DNA of 34,393 bases, taken from NCBI GenBank assembly GCA_028873825.1, contig JAPPNM010000093.1, forward strand, positions 1 through 34,393, in the 5' to 3' direction. The stretch comes from Gemmatimonadota bacterium (GTDB lineage Bacteria > Gemmatimonadota > Gemmatimonadetes > Longimicrobiales > Gaopeijiaceae). The translations under genes and the position numbers were made by a program. This document shows positions 18,390 to 26,736 of the stretch, piece by piece (the stretch's first letter is position 1; every line of letters begins with the position of its first letter). The notes beneath the pieces were generated by a model. It made no database searches. It had not been told where the DNA came from and saw only the letters and a list, made by a program, of their open reading frames with translations.

Positions 18390-19154
18390 TCCGCCGGCGG
18401 GCTCCGCCAGAGCCGCCGAGACGATATGGTCCAGTTCCGGGAAGTTCTCTTCCAGGTACCCGTTGCCCTCGTAGGCGATGTGCCGCGCATCGGGGCCGTC
18501 GCCCCCGCTATTGGCGAGGTCCCCGTAACCCGCATGGAGCTGGTCGACGACTTCCATTCCCTCGATAACCCGGCCCAGCGGGGCGAAGCCGTCGAGGTCG
18601 AGGTTCGAGTTGTCCCGGTAGTTGATGAAGAGCTGGGTCGTCCGGCTGTCGGGCCCCCTCTTCGCGTACGTGATCGTCCCGCGCGTGTTGGAGGCCACGA
18701 CGGGATCGTCCTCGATCGTCGCGCGATTCCACCTCGCCTGAACCTGCGGCTCTCCGTGCATGCCGAACTGCGCCATGAACCCCGCCATCACCCGGTAGAA
18801 GTACACGCCGTCGTAGTAGCCGCTCCGGACCAGGTTGAAGAGGCGGTCAGCACCGTTGGGCGCCCAGGCGCGGGCCACCTCGACGAGGAATTCGCCCTTG
18901 GTGGTTTCGAAGCGTACCCGGAACGTCTCGGGCGCGGTCTCGACGAGCCTGTCCGGGTAGTAGAGAATTGCGTTCGGCCCCTCGCCGCCGGCCGCCGCGG
19001 CGCTGTCGCCGTCTCCCTCCGCGCTTCCGTCTCCCCTTCCGCACCCCGCAAGCGCGGCCAGCAACCCGAGGGCGAATCCGCGCGAGCACCGGGACCGGCG
19101 CGCCTTGCCAGCGGGGCGCTTCGCCGCTCTCGGTGCTCGCGCGAGATTATCCAC
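18387..19154 (-). CDS. Cyclophilin-type peptidyl-prolyl isomerase lipoprotein
   Basis: It catalyses cis-trans isomerisation of Xaa-Pro bonds, here outside the cytoplasm. The lipoprotein signal is RRSRCSRGFALGLLAALAGC, with the lipobox Cys at residue 38. After an acidic, Ala-rich linker the cyclophilin domain (~78-250) shows YFYRVMAGFMAQFG (the FHRV..FMxQGG motif), GTITYAKRGPDSRTTQLFIN and FAPLGRVIEGMEVVDQL. The active-site Arg is present in FYRV. It starts at GTG 19152-19154, the only start ahead of the lipobox helix. That GTG and the next ~18 codons lie in dispersed repeat R4. The stop TAG belongs to repeat R3. It follows the DUF4340 gene by 6 nt and is last in the GldA/F/G-like operon, where it may help fold an exported partner (inference). 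Confidence 0.88.
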   Translation of the reverse strand: MDNLARAPRAAKRPAGKARRSRCSRGFALGLLAALAGCGRGDGSAEGDGDSAAAAGGEGPNAILYYPDRLVETAPETFRVRFETTKGEFLVEVARAWAPNGADRLFNLVRSGYYDGVYFYRVMAGFMAQFGMHGEPQVQARWNRATIEDDPVVASNTRGTITYAKRGPDSRTTQLFINYRDNSNLDLDGFAPLGRVIEGMEVVDQLHAGYGDLANSGGDGPDARHIAYEGNGYLEENFPELDHIVSAALAEPAGG

Positions 19155-19163
19155 GGACTGCTA
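19098..19163 (-). repeat. Stop-anchored dispersed repeat, subtype B (copy R4)
   Basis: On the minus strand it begins TAGCAGTCCGTGGATAATCT and continues GCGCGAGCACCGAGAGCGG then GCTGGCAAGGCGCG. It matches the copy at 34293-34357 at about 85% by eye. TAG is the stop of the DUF4340 gene and GTG (19152-19154) is the start of the cyclophilin gene, so it forms the junction of two genes. Confidence 0.85.
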
Positions 19164-20099
19164 GAAGATGTCTCCGACCGCCTGCTCGACCCGTTCGGCC
19201 AGCGTGGTGTGGGTGCGAGCTACGATGCGCGTGCTCTCGCTTCGCAGATAGTGGGCGTTGCGTTCCGCCAGATCGTCGCGCAGGAGCTCCATGAATCCGA
19301 GGGCGCCGCCATCTTCGTCCAAGTAATCCACTCGAAGCAGCAGCCTGAGCCTGTCGGCCGGAGGCAGGTTGTCGTAGCCCTCGATGGCCAATCCGTCCAC
19401 GCGCTCCATGAAGTTGCCGAAGCCGAGGTCGGGAGTGTCGCCTCCGGGCTCCACCCACTCGCCCGACTCCGCGGGCACCATCGTCCGTTCCTCGCCCGCG
19501 CCCGCCGTAACGCGTACCTCGGCGACCCTGTCGCTGCGGAAGTTGTGTACCATCCGTTCCCGGATCGCACCCTCGCCGATTTCGATCGGATTCACGATGT
19601 GCCGCGAGATCACGTATCCCCTGTCCGTTGCGGTAACCAGGACGTAGCGATCCTCGCTCCCGAAGACCGAATCGCCCACCACCAGCTGACGCCGCCCGTC
19701 GCTGAACTCCACCGTGAGCCTCGCCTCGGAGTCCGCGAGCCCGTAACGCGCCCGCTGTTCGGGGGAAAGTGCGCCGAGTTCGCGCAGCACCTGCAGCGCA
19801 GCCAAGTTGGGAACGAGTTCCGCCCCTGACCAACCGACGGGAAACTCCAGCGGCCCGGCCGGCTCGTCCCCCCGGGTCTGGATCCCCCAGTAGAACGGAC
19901 CCTCCCGGTCGGTACGGCGTTCGATGCGGAGATCCAGGTGGGGACTCGTGTAGTGCATCGACCTGAAGTCCGTCGTGTCGTGCTTCCAGGCCAGAGCGAG
20001 ATCGCTGGACGCCTCGCCGACCTCGTCCCGGTTCCAGATCAGCAGCGCCGCGACCGCGGCCGCCGCAAAAAGGACCAGGTGCGCCTTCAGATCCCTCAT
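19161..20099 (-). CDS. DUF4340 protein
   Basis: A 312-residue protein with an N-terminal membrane anchor (LVLFAAAAVAALLIWN) and an extracytoplasmic beta-rich remainder. The pattern matches DUF4340 proteins, which usually follow the GldG-like gene in this type of ABC cluster. Segments include PVGWSGAELVPNLAALQVLR, GLADSEARLTVEFSDGRRQL and the turn-rich YVLVTATDRGYVISRHIV. Its ATG overlaps the GldG-like stop by 4 nt (ATGA). The stop TAG is the first triplet of the repeat R4. Biochemical function is not established; it probably works with the GldF/GldG-like complex at the membrane. Confidence 0.85.
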   Translation of the reverse strand: MRDLKAHLVLFAAAAVAALLIWNRDEVGEASSDLALAWKHDTTDFRSMHYTSPHLDLRIERRTDREGPFYWGIQTRGDEPAGPLEFPVGWSGAELVPNLAALQVLRELGALSPEQRARYGLADSEARLTVEFSDGRRQLVVGDSVFGSEDRYVLVTATDRGYVISRHIVNPIEIGEGAIRERMVHNFRSDRVAEVRVTAGAGEERTMVPAESGEWVEPGGDTPDLGFGNFMERVDGLAIEGYDNLPPADRLRLLLRVDYLDEDGGALGFMELLRDDLAERNAHYLRSESTRIVARTHTTLAERVEQAVGDIF

Positions 20100-22030
20100 G
20101 ACGCACTCGCGAAGCGGGGGCGCCGGCGTCGTCCGTAGAGCATCGACAGTCCGGCGCCCAGCACCAGAGCCGGGGCTCCGAATATGATCGCGTAGAACCA
20201 GATCACGTTTTCGGACCGCGTGTGGTGGATCGCCACGTCCTCCTCGGAGACGACTTCGCCCGCGAACTCCTCCTCCCTGCCCAGCCAGCGGATTCCGTCG
20301 ACGACCACCTCCCGCTGCAGCGCCAGGCTCCGCAGAACGCGCCCCGAGAACATCTCCGCGTCCGCGTAGACGAGTGCGCGCAGGCCCGGCGGCCCGTCGT
20401 CCTCATCCGCGCTTTCGCCGGCCACTCCCTCCACGGCCGCGGCAATACCGTGGCTTCCCCGCACCTCGGTCTCGCGGTTGAAGCGGAAGTCGCCGTTCCG
20501 GTCCTGGAAGCTGGTCGGCATGCTGTTGACGATCAGGGTGGCGCGCAGGTCTTCCACGTCCTCCGCCGGGGTCAGCCTCCCCGGTCCTATCATCAATACG
20601 GCCGTCGCGACGCCGCGGCGGCTGGCCGTCGTAACCGCGGCGTGCGCGGAAAACCGATTGGTGAAGATGTTCCGGCGATCGGCTATCGTGAGCCTTTCCG
20701 GAACGAAGTTGGCGTCATCCAAGGTCATCGCCTCGTCGTATTCGATCCCCAGGTCCCCGAGCTCCTCGAAGCGGAATCCGGATTCCGGCTCGAGGGCGAC
20801 GAGCAGCGAACCGCCCCTGCCGAGGTACTCCCGGATCGTATTCATCTCCTCTTCCAGAAACGGGGTCTGGGGCCCGATGATCATGACCATCGCCGCGTCG
20901 TTGGGGATCCTGTGCCCCAACCCCTGCGCGATCCCGAACTCCCGGGCTTCGTAGTTGACGGTGGTCAACAAATTGCGCAGAACCTCCAGCCGCGCCGGCG
21001 GCTGCGTCGACCGCTCCGTGCCCCTCCGCAGGTCTCGCATCCACTGGTTGGCCGGATCCTCCGCGGGATCGGCCCCGAGCGGGTCGTTGAATTCGCCGTG
21101 ACCGGTCGTCAGGTAGGCGTACCGCCGTTCGCGCACGAGCAGAAGAAGGGCCCGCTGCACCCGGCTGTCCAGCACTCTGAGCTCGCTCCGCCCGTCGTCC
21201 AGTTCCAGCGGCAACCGGACCTGCTCGGTGCGTCCCGCGACGCGCAAGAAGATGGATCCGTCCCGGCGGGCACCGTAGTCGGCCGCGGCCTCGAGGTCCA
21301 CGAAACGGTCGTACTCCTCGACGGCCACCCTGTTCGTGGCCCGGGCCAGTTTCCGGAAGTACTCGAGGGCTTCGTCCTTGACGGCATTCACCGGCGGGAA
21401 GAAGAACGCCGCCTCCAGCGGCCCCTCCAGACTCATGACGATCTCGCGGACCGCCTCTCCGGGCCGGGACGTCTTGAAGTAGCTGAAGTCGGCGGTTCGG
21501 TCCAGCGCCGTCGTCACGTAGCCGACCAGCATCAGCGCGGCCCCGGCGAGTCCGAGACTGAGGGCGGCCGCCGACGTCTCTCTGGCCCGGAGGGCATCGA
21601 CGCGCAGGGCGCCCTCGCTCCCCCCCTTGCCGGCCGCCCACTGGGCCCCGAGCACCGGCAGAAGCGAACAGCTCAGCACGATCGGGGCGACCGCGAAGAA
21701 GAACCGCTGGAGGCGCAGCCGTTCCGCGACGAGTTCGAAGTCGAGATTCAGCAGCTCCACGCCGCCCTCGGTGACCGGAACGAAGCACGCCACTCCGACC
21801 AGGCATCCGAGGGTGCCGAAGGCGAAGACGGCCGCTATCGCGCGCTCCTCTCCTTCGGCTCGGCGCCAAGCGCGAAGGCGCCAGCCGGCCGCGACCAGCA
21901 GACCGGCGACCCCCAACGCGAGGAGCGGGATACGCACCGCCGCCTGACCGTCGAAGATGCGCCATCCCGCGAAGGCCACGACGAGACTCGCGACGAGGAG
22001 CCAGGTGGGCCGGGAGCTCGTCACTCCCAT
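20096..22030 (-). CDS. GldG-like ABC-associated membrane protein
   Basis: A 644-residue protein with several N-terminal membrane helices (residues ~8-180) and a C-terminal helix (~615-635), and between them a large extracytoplasmic domain. That domain has DGRSELRVLDSRVQRALLLL, YAYLTTGHGEFNDPLG and NDAAMVMIIGPQTPFLEEEM, the features of the GldG/ABC-type uncharacterised transport family. In Bacteroidetes GldG works with GldA and GldF in gliding and secretion. In non-gliding bacteria related clusters have unknown roles, so gliding should not be assumed. GGAGG lies 7 nt before ATG 22030, inside the permease end, and fixes the start. It overlaps the permease gene by 10 nt. Confidence 0.85.
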   Translation of the reverse strand: MGVTSSRPTWLLVASLVVAFAGWRIFDGQAAVRIPLLALGVAGLLVAAGWRLRAWRRAEGEERAIAAVFAFGTLGCLVGVACFVPVTEGGVELLNLDFELVAERLRLQRFFFAVAPIVLSCSLLPVLGAQWAAGKGGSEGALRVDALRARETSAAALSLGLAGAALMLVGYVTTALDRTADFSYFKTSRPGEAVREIVMSLEGPLEAAFFFPPVNAVKDEALEYFRKLARATNRVAVEEYDRFVDLEAAADYGARRDGSIFLRVAGRTEQVRLPLELDDGRSELRVLDSRVQRALLLLVRERRYAYLTTGHGEFNDPLGADPAEDPANQWMRDLRRGTERSTQPPARLEVLRNLLTTVNYEAREFGIAQGLGHRIPNDAAMVMIIGPQTPFLEEEMNTIREYLGRGGSLLVALEPESGFRFEELGDLGIEYDEAMTLDDANFVPERLTIADRRNIFTNRFSAHAAVTTASRRGVATAVLMIGPGRLTPAEDVEDLRATLIVNSMPTSFQDRNGDFRFNRETEVRGSHGIAAAVEGVAGESADEDDGPPGLRALVYADAEMFSGRVLRSLALQREVVVDGIRWLGREEEFAGEVVSEEDVAIHHTRSENVIWFYAIIFGAPALVLGAGLSMLYGRRRRPRFASAS

Positions 22031-22758
22031 CGCTTCGCCTCCATCGCCTTCGCGGCCGCATAGAGGAAGAAGTAGGTGAGAGCCGCATAGTAGGCGAGGT
22101 CCCGGAGGTGCAGCGCCCCCGAACCGAAGCCCGCCCAGTGGTGTCCGTGAATGGTGAGAGCCGACAGGACGCCGTTCAAGGGCGGGCCCACGACATGGGC
22201 CAGCGACGAGAAGAGGAACAGGGCCCCGGTGATGACCGACGCCACCGCCGCCGCCACGAGCTGGTGGCGAGTGAGGGACGAGGCGAACAGCCCGATCGAA
22301 AGAACCGCGCCACCCAGGCAGACCAGGCCCAGGTATCCGACCAGGATGTGGCCGACGGCGATCTTGCCGTTGACCAGAATCAGCAAGGGGATGTACACCG
22401 TCGCGACGGTGATGGCCCCGAGAAAGGCCAGCGCCGAAAGAAACTTGCCGAGCACTATCTCCCAGTCGCGCACCGGCGACGTGTCCAGCAGCAGCAGGGT
22501 GCCGGTCTGGCGCTCCTCGGCGACGAGCCGAATGGAAAGGGCCACCGCCGCGATCGCCGTCATGCCGCTGGCGTTGTAGAAGAAGCCCTGAAGCACCTCG
22601 CCGGAGAGCCGCGCCCCCCAGCGGGGGCCCAGCGCCAGCCCGTAGAAGAGGATGCCGTCGAGGAGGAGTACCGCCGCCGCGACGATGTACCCCATCGGGG
22701 ATCTGGTGTAGGCCCGGAACTCGCGCCGGAAGACGACGCCCGTCGCTCCCGAGGTCAC
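22021..22758 (-). CDS. ABC-2 type permease (GldF-like)
   Basis: A 245-residue integral membrane protein with six helices. It starts FRREFRAYTRSPMGYIVAAA, the usual cytoplasmic N-terminus of ABC-2 permeases, and has the conserved coupling segment RLVAEERQTGTLLLLDTSPV then RDWEIVLGKFLSALAF. It forms the membrane channel with the ATPase encoded next to it. It starts at GTG 22756-22758, overlapping the ATPase stop (GTGA); the upstream open frame is not needed. The substrate is unknown. Confidence 0.92.
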   Translation of the reverse strand: MTSGATGVVFRREFRAYTRSPMGYIVAAAVLLLDGILFYGLALGPRWGARLSGEVLQGFFYNASGMTAIAAVALSIRLVAEERQTGTLLLLDTSPVRDWEIVLGKFLSALAFLGAITVATVYIPLLILVNGKIAVGHILVGYLGLVCLGGAVLSIGLFASSLTRHQLVAAAVASVITGALFLFSSLAHVVGPPLNGVLSALTIHGHHWAGFGSGALHLRDLAYYAALTYFFLYAAAKAMEAKRWE

Positions 22759-23741
22759 GTGCGTTCTCCTCCCACCAACCCGACGAAGACCCGCTCCAGC
22801 TCGCGCTCGGCCCTCGCCAGGCCGATCACGGCGCAACCCTTCTCGACCAGAGCCCGGCAGACCTCGGCGCGCAGGTCCGCTTCGCTCTCCACCTCCAAGG
22901 TGACGGCGCCCGTCTCCCGGACGGAACCGTCGCCGCGGTCCTGCCGCCGTACGCCGGTGACGCCCGGGACCTCCCCGATCGCCGCCTCGGCGGCCCGCAC
23001 GGCGGCGCCCCCGCTGCCGTTGCCCGCCTCGCCACCCTCGACCCGGATCGTGACCGCCATCCTGCGGGTCCGCATGAGCATCTCGCCCAGCTCCTCCTCG
23101 CTCCCCGAGGCCACGATCTCGCCGTCGTCGAGGATGAGAAGACGGTCGCAGGTCTGGCTGATCTCGGGAAGGATGTGGCTGGAGATCAGGATGGTGTGGG
23201 AGTCCTTGAGCGACCGGATCATCCCGCGCATCTCCATGATCTGCACGGGGTCCAGGTCGTGGGTGGGCTCGTCCAGGATGAGGAGCTCGGGATTGTGGAC
23301 GATCGCCTGCGCCACTCCGACCCGCTGGCGATAGCCCTCCGACAGATGCCCGGTGGGCACGTCGTGCACTTCGGCGACCCGGGCGCGCTCCTCGACTTCG
23401 GGAATGCGCCTTGCCACCGCCTCCGGGGTCATTCCCTTGATGCGCCCCGCGAAGGCCAGGTAGTCGCCCACCGTCATGTCCCGGTATACGGGCGGCGTTT
23501 CCGGCAGATACCCCACGCGCTTCCGCACCTCGTGGGGATCGCGCAGCACGTCCAGACCGTCGACCACGGCACTCCCCGAGGAAGGACGCAGTCCGCAGGC
23601 CAGGATCTTGAGCAGAGTGGTCTTGCCCACGCCGTTCAACCCCAGGATTCCGACAGTATCGCCCCTTTCGATCTCGAACGACACCGGGCCCAGGGCTCTC
23701 TTGGGGCCGTAGTACTTGGTGACTTCGGTCAGCTGAACCAT
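22755..23741 (-). CDS. ABC transporter ATP-binding protein (GldA-like)
   Basis: The ATPase of the cluster, 328 residues. Walker A is GLNGVGKT at residues 34-41, the Q-loop region is YLPETPPVYRDMTVGDYLAF, the signature is LSEGYRQRVGVAQ and Walker B is ELLILDEP. The D-loop region reads DEPTHDLDP, with His where Asn or Ser is usual, and the H-loop is LISSHILPEI. The C-terminal ~90 residues form an alpha/beta extension typical of GldA/CcmA-like ATPases. It starts at ATG 23739-23741 and heads a tight five-gene operon, with a candidate promoter at 23780-23807. Confidence 0.94.
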   Translation of the reverse strand: MVQLTEVTKYYGPKRALGPVSFEIERGDTVGILGLNGVGKTTLLKILACGLRPSSGSAVVDGLDVLRDPHEVRKRVGYLPETPPVYRDMTVGDYLAFAGRIKGMTPEAVARRIPEVEERARVAEVHDVPTGHLSEGYRQRVGVAQAIVHNPELLILDEPTHDLDPVQIMEMRGMIRSLKDSHTILISSHILPEISQTCDRLLILDDGEIVASGSEEELGEMLMRTRRMAVTIRVEGGEAGNGSGGAAVRAAEAAIGEVPGVTGVRRQDRGDGSVRETGAVTLEVESEADLRAEVCRALVEKGCAVIGLARAERELERVFVGLVGGERT

Positions 23742-23779
23742 TGCGTGGGATCGGTGAGATGAAGGCGGGCGCGGCAGGA

Positions 23780-23807
23780 AAACTAGAAGGGGTTGGCGGC
23801 AGGTCAA
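23780..23807 (-). promoter_or_regulatory. Candidate promoter of the ABC operon
   Basis: TTGACC (23802-23807, minus strand) and TAGTTT (23780-23785) are spaced by 16 nt, and the ATG lies about 38 nt downstream. It is in the 173-nt gap between the regulatory-domain gene and gldA, whose remaining bases hold nothing I can name. Confidence 0.45.
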
Positions 23808-23914
23808 GTCCGGCGGCCGCCTCCGGGAGGAATCCGGCGGGGCGCGAGAGCGGCGCGACGCCGGGGAGGTTCCTATCCGCAGACCGCCCCGCCCGGCACC
23901 GGACCGAATTCGGG

Positions 23915-25630
23915 TCAGGCGCCGCCGGCGGGAACGATCAGAGTTTCCACCATGGCCTCCGCGCCGGCTCTCACGAGGAAGGACTCCGTCAACGCCGGCT
24001 CGGCGTCGGCGGGCCCTCTCACGGTGAAACGCAGGCGCGTCCAGCCGGGCACGTCGCAGAGAAGGAACAGCCCGCGCCGGTCGGTGGTCGCCGTGGCGGT
24101 GACGGACGCGCCGTCGCGGTGGATTCTCCATTTGCTGTTCCCCGCGCCTTCCGGCCCGGCCGGCGCCGCGGTCTCCGGAGCCGCGTAGCCCGCCGCACGC
24201 GACCAGCTCGCCACCACCGTCATCCGGTCCGCGGGCACGCCGTCGGGCGTGGCGATGCGGCCCAGGAAGGCGGTGGTCCGATCCGGGCGCGGCGCCCCTC
24301 CGCACGAAGCGGCCAGCGCATCCGCCAGCGTGGGCACCCGCAAGCGGACGTGGGTCATCTCGCCTCGCCTTCCTTCCGCCTCCACCCGTGCGGGCGAGGC
24401 CAAACCCCAGTCGGCGTGGAGCGGAGGCTGGACCTCCAACGGATGGCGCCCCTCCTCCAGGCCTGCGAGAAGAAACGAGCCGTCCTCCTCCGTGACCGCC
24501 CGCCTGCCGGTTCCGGACACCCGCACCACAACCGGCTCCGGCGGCGGCCCGGCGCCCGCCGAGTCGGCGACGACCCCCGAGATGCTCGCGGTCTCGGTGT
24601 GCAGGATGAGCCTTCCGGCCGAGTCCGTTATCGCCCAGGTGACTCCGGCGTCCTCCGTATAGCCGGTCCGCCGGAGCGGCCCGCGCGGCATCTGTTCGAG
24701 CCTGGGCCCGCGGATCGCCCACTCGCGAACGATCCACGCGCCGTTCGGAAGCCGCGTGAAGGCGACCTCTCCCCCCGGCGTTCCGACCTCGCTGGTCCGC
24801 AGGAGGTTCTGGTACAGAAACTCCAGCCGCTCCAGCTCCCAGGTGGCGGCGTTCAGCCAGAGCACCCCCTTGATCTCCGGCACCCTGCGGCCGGGAAGGG
24901 GCTCGAACGCCAGGCCGATCCTGTCCCCGTCCCCCTCTTGCAGGCCGAAACAGTGCGTGTCGAGAAAGGCGTCCGAGAGGAGGGTCTCGGCATCCGGCGC
25001 GTAGTAGTGGTGGACCGAATCCGTCGGCTTGACGAACCCAAGGGTCGTCAGCTGTTCGACCGGGGCGGAACGGAAGGCGGCCCGCAGGTGTTTCGCCGTC
25101 GCGAACCTTTCGGCGAGGACGTTGTTCGCATTGCGGTCCAGGTCGCGCCTGTAGCGGCGCAACGTGTAGCGGTAGAGCCCCGCCTCCCGCGTGTACGCCT
25201 CGGCCGCCAGCGCCTTTCGCGCCTGCGACCAGACGCGAGCCGTGCCCGCCCCGCCCGTCGGCCCGGGCTGGCAGCGCCGCTCGCCCGACACGTCGAGACC
25301 CGCGAGCGTGACCGCTTCGAACGGGACCTCGATTCCGAGGTGCCGCCCGGACGCCTTCAGCCGAAAGGGGTCCGTGGACCAGTCGACGTAGCCGATCCGC
25401 TCGACGGCGATAACGTGCAGGCCGGGTGCGCGCGCTTTCATGGCGAAACGGCCGGCGGCATCGGTGAGCGTGCGGTCGACCCGCGTGCCGGCGCTGTCCA
25501 GGAGGAGCACCATGGCCGCCGGCACGGGCGTGCCCGCGCCCCGTTCCAGGACGACGCCGGCGACGGGCTGGGCCGCTCCGCGAAGCGGGACGGAGGCCGC
25601 CGCGATCAGAAGCAGGCGGAAAACGCGCAT
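23915..25630 (-). CDS. Exported protein with carboxypeptidase-regulatory-like domains
   Basis: A 571-residue protein with a signal peptide (MRVFRLLLIAAASVPLRGAA then Q). Residues ~20-100 form a CarboxypepD_reg-like beta-sandwich (PVAGVVLERGAGTPVPAAMV, TDAAGRFAMKARAPG). A middle region (~120-350) resembles exported proteins of Bacteroidetes and Gemmatimonadota that follow such a domain. Two further regulatory-like domains follow (SISGVVADSAGAG with TEEDGSFLLAGLEEGRHPLE, and FLGRIATPDGVPADRMTVVA). No TonB-dependent barrel is seen, so it is a periplasmic or surface protein and not a SusC-type receptor. I chose ATG 25628-25630 because it is directly followed by the signal peptide. Function is unknown. 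Confidence 0.78.
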   Translation of the reverse strand: MRVFRLLLIAAASVPLRGAAQPVAGVVLERGAGTPVPAAMVLLLDSAGTRVDRTLTDAAGRFAMKARAPGLHVIAVERIGYVDWSTDPFRLKASGRHLGIEVPFEAVTLAGLDVSGERRCQPGPTGGAGTARVWSQARKALAAEAYTREAGLYRYTLRRYRRDLDRNANNVLAERFATAKHLRAAFRSAPVEQLTTLGFVKPTDSVHHYYAPDAETLLSDAFLDTHCFGLQEGDGDRIGLAFEPLPGRRVPEIKGVLWLNAATWELERLEFLYQNLLRTSEVGTPGGEVAFTRLPNGAWIVREWAIRGPRLEQMPRGPLRRTGYTEDAGVTWAITDSAGRLILHTETASISGVVADSAGAGPPPEPVVVRVSGTGRRAVTEEDGSFLLAGLEEGRHPLEVQPPLHADWGLASPARVEAEGRRGEMTHVRLRVPTLADALAASCGGAPRPDRTTAFLGRIATPDGVPADRMTVVASWSRAAGYAAPETAAPAGPEGAGNSKWRIHRDGASVTATATTDRRGLFLLCDVPGWTRLRFTVRGPADAEPALTESFLVRAGAEAMVETLIVPAGGA

Positions 25631-25836
25631 CTCTGAAGATTCCGCGCGCCGCGGCCCGCGCGCCAGATGCCGCGGGGCGGCCCGGTCCGCTGCCGCTCGA
25701 AGTCCGCGGGCGTCTTGTCCGCGGACCTCCAACGGATCATGCGCGCAACGTGTCTTCGAGGCACCGGGTCACGGGCGCCGGCCCCGGCGCGGCCGGTCCT
25801 GGAGCCGCGCCGACAACGCGCCGTGAAAGTCTGAAA
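25631..25836. other. Divergent intergenic region
   Basis: This 206-nt gap separates the regulatory-domain gene from the exonuclease gene. It holds a degraded repeat-like segment (25691-25729) and an alternative in-frame ATG for the exonuclease at 25750. No convincing -35/-10 pair was seen. Confidence 0.4.
25691..25729 (-). repeat. Possible degenerate copy of repeat subtype A (R6)
   Basis: On the minus strand GGTCCGCGGACAAGACGCCC then GCGGACTTCGAGCGGCA aligns with R1 at roughly 30 of 41 positions by eye. In one frame it encodes ADKTPADFERQ, close to VDKIPPAFERR of R1. The stop-codon core is not preserved, so chance similarity in GC-rich DNA is possible. Confidence 0.35.
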
Positions 25837-26736
25837 GTGATTGTCCACCTCGTCGACGGCACCTACGAGCTCTTCCGCCACCACTACGGAGCCCCCGCGG
25901 CCCTGGACGTCTCCGGACGGCCCGCGGGGGGCGTGCGCGGCGTCCTGGCCTCGCTGCTCGGCATGCTGGAACGCGGCGCCACCCACATGGCGGTGGCGAC
26001 CGACCACGTCATCGAGTCGTTCCGCAACGATCTCTGGCCCGGCTACAAGACCGGGGACGGGATCGACCCCGTCCTCATGGCGCAATTCCGCCCGCTGGAG
26101 GAGGCGCTCGGGGCGATGGGCGTGCAGGTGTGGGCGATGGAGGAGCTGGAGGCCGACGACGGGTTGGCGTCGGGAGCGGCGCGGGCCGCCCGCGACCCCA
26201 GGGTCGAGCGCGTGTACATCTGCACTCCGGACAAGGACCTTTCGCAGTGCGTGGTGGGCGACCGCGTGGTTCAGTGGGACCGGCGCAGGGACGAGATCCG
26301 CGACGAGCGGGGGGTCGCGGCGAAGTTTGGGGTTCCCCCCGCCAGCATTCCCGACTACCTCGCCCTGGTCGGGGACAGCGCCGACGGCTTCCCGGGCATC
26401 CCGGGCTGGGGTGCGAAGTCCACCGCCGCGGTGCTGGCGCGCTACCGCCACCTGGAGCACATCCCCGGGCGCGCCGACCGCTGGGACGTTCCGGTCCGCG
26501 GTGCCGCGCGCCTTGCCGCGTCGCTCGCCAGCAACCGCGCGGCCGCGATGCTCTTCCGGGACCTGGCGACGCTGCGGGACAGCGCGGCGCTCTTCGAGGA
26601 CGTCGACGAACTGGAGTGGAAGGGGCCGGCTCCGGGATTCAGGGAGGCGGCCGCCGACCTCGGGGCGCCCGGGCTGTGGAAGCGCGCCGCGCGACTGCGC
26701 GATTCGCGCCGTGGGGCAGCGGACATGTCATCTTGA
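25837..26736 (+). CDS. Stand-alone 5'-3' exonuclease (PolI N-terminal/FEN family)
   Basis: A 299-residue flap-endonuclease-type nuclease like the N-terminal domain of DNA polymerase I, which removes RNA primers and flaps. The N-terminus VIVHLVDGTYELFRHHYG carries the first metal Asp. Further acidic metal ligands are visible: Asp107 and Asp108 in EADDGLAS, Asp132 and Asp134 in TPDKDLSQ, Asp180 and Asp183 in GDSADGFPGIPGWGAKSTAA, the last being the helix-hairpin DNA-binding motif. GTG 25837 matches the family N-terminus; ATG 25750 would add 29 residues of low-complexity sequence. No polymerase domain follows, and it ends 45 nt before the converging DnaE gene. Confidence 0.88.
   Translation: MIVHLVDGTYELFRHHYGAPAALDVSGRPAGGVRGVLASLLGMLERGATHMAVATDHVIESFRNDLWPGYKTGDGIDPVLMAQFRPLEEALGAMGVQVWAMEELEADDGLASGAARAARDPRVERVYICTPDKDLSQCVVGDRVVQWDRRRDEIRDERGVAAKFGVPPASIPDYLALVGDSADGFPGIPGWGAKSTAAVLARYRHLEHIPGRADRWDVPVRGAARLAASLASNRAAAMLFRDLATLRDSAALFEDVDELEWKGPAPGFREAAADLGAPGLWKRAARLRDSRRGAADMSS

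Noticed and set aside
18387-23741. Gliding-motility operon
   Set aside because: Only the ABC-type part (GldA/F/G-like) is present; the rest of the gliding and type IX secretion genes are absent, and such ABC clusters occur in non-gliding bacteria.
23757-25606. Long plus-strand open frame opposite the regulatory-domain gene
   Set aside because: Composition is Arg/Pro/Gly-rich with no domain; it is the antisense shadow of the real minus-strand gene, as are many long frames in this GC-rich DNA.
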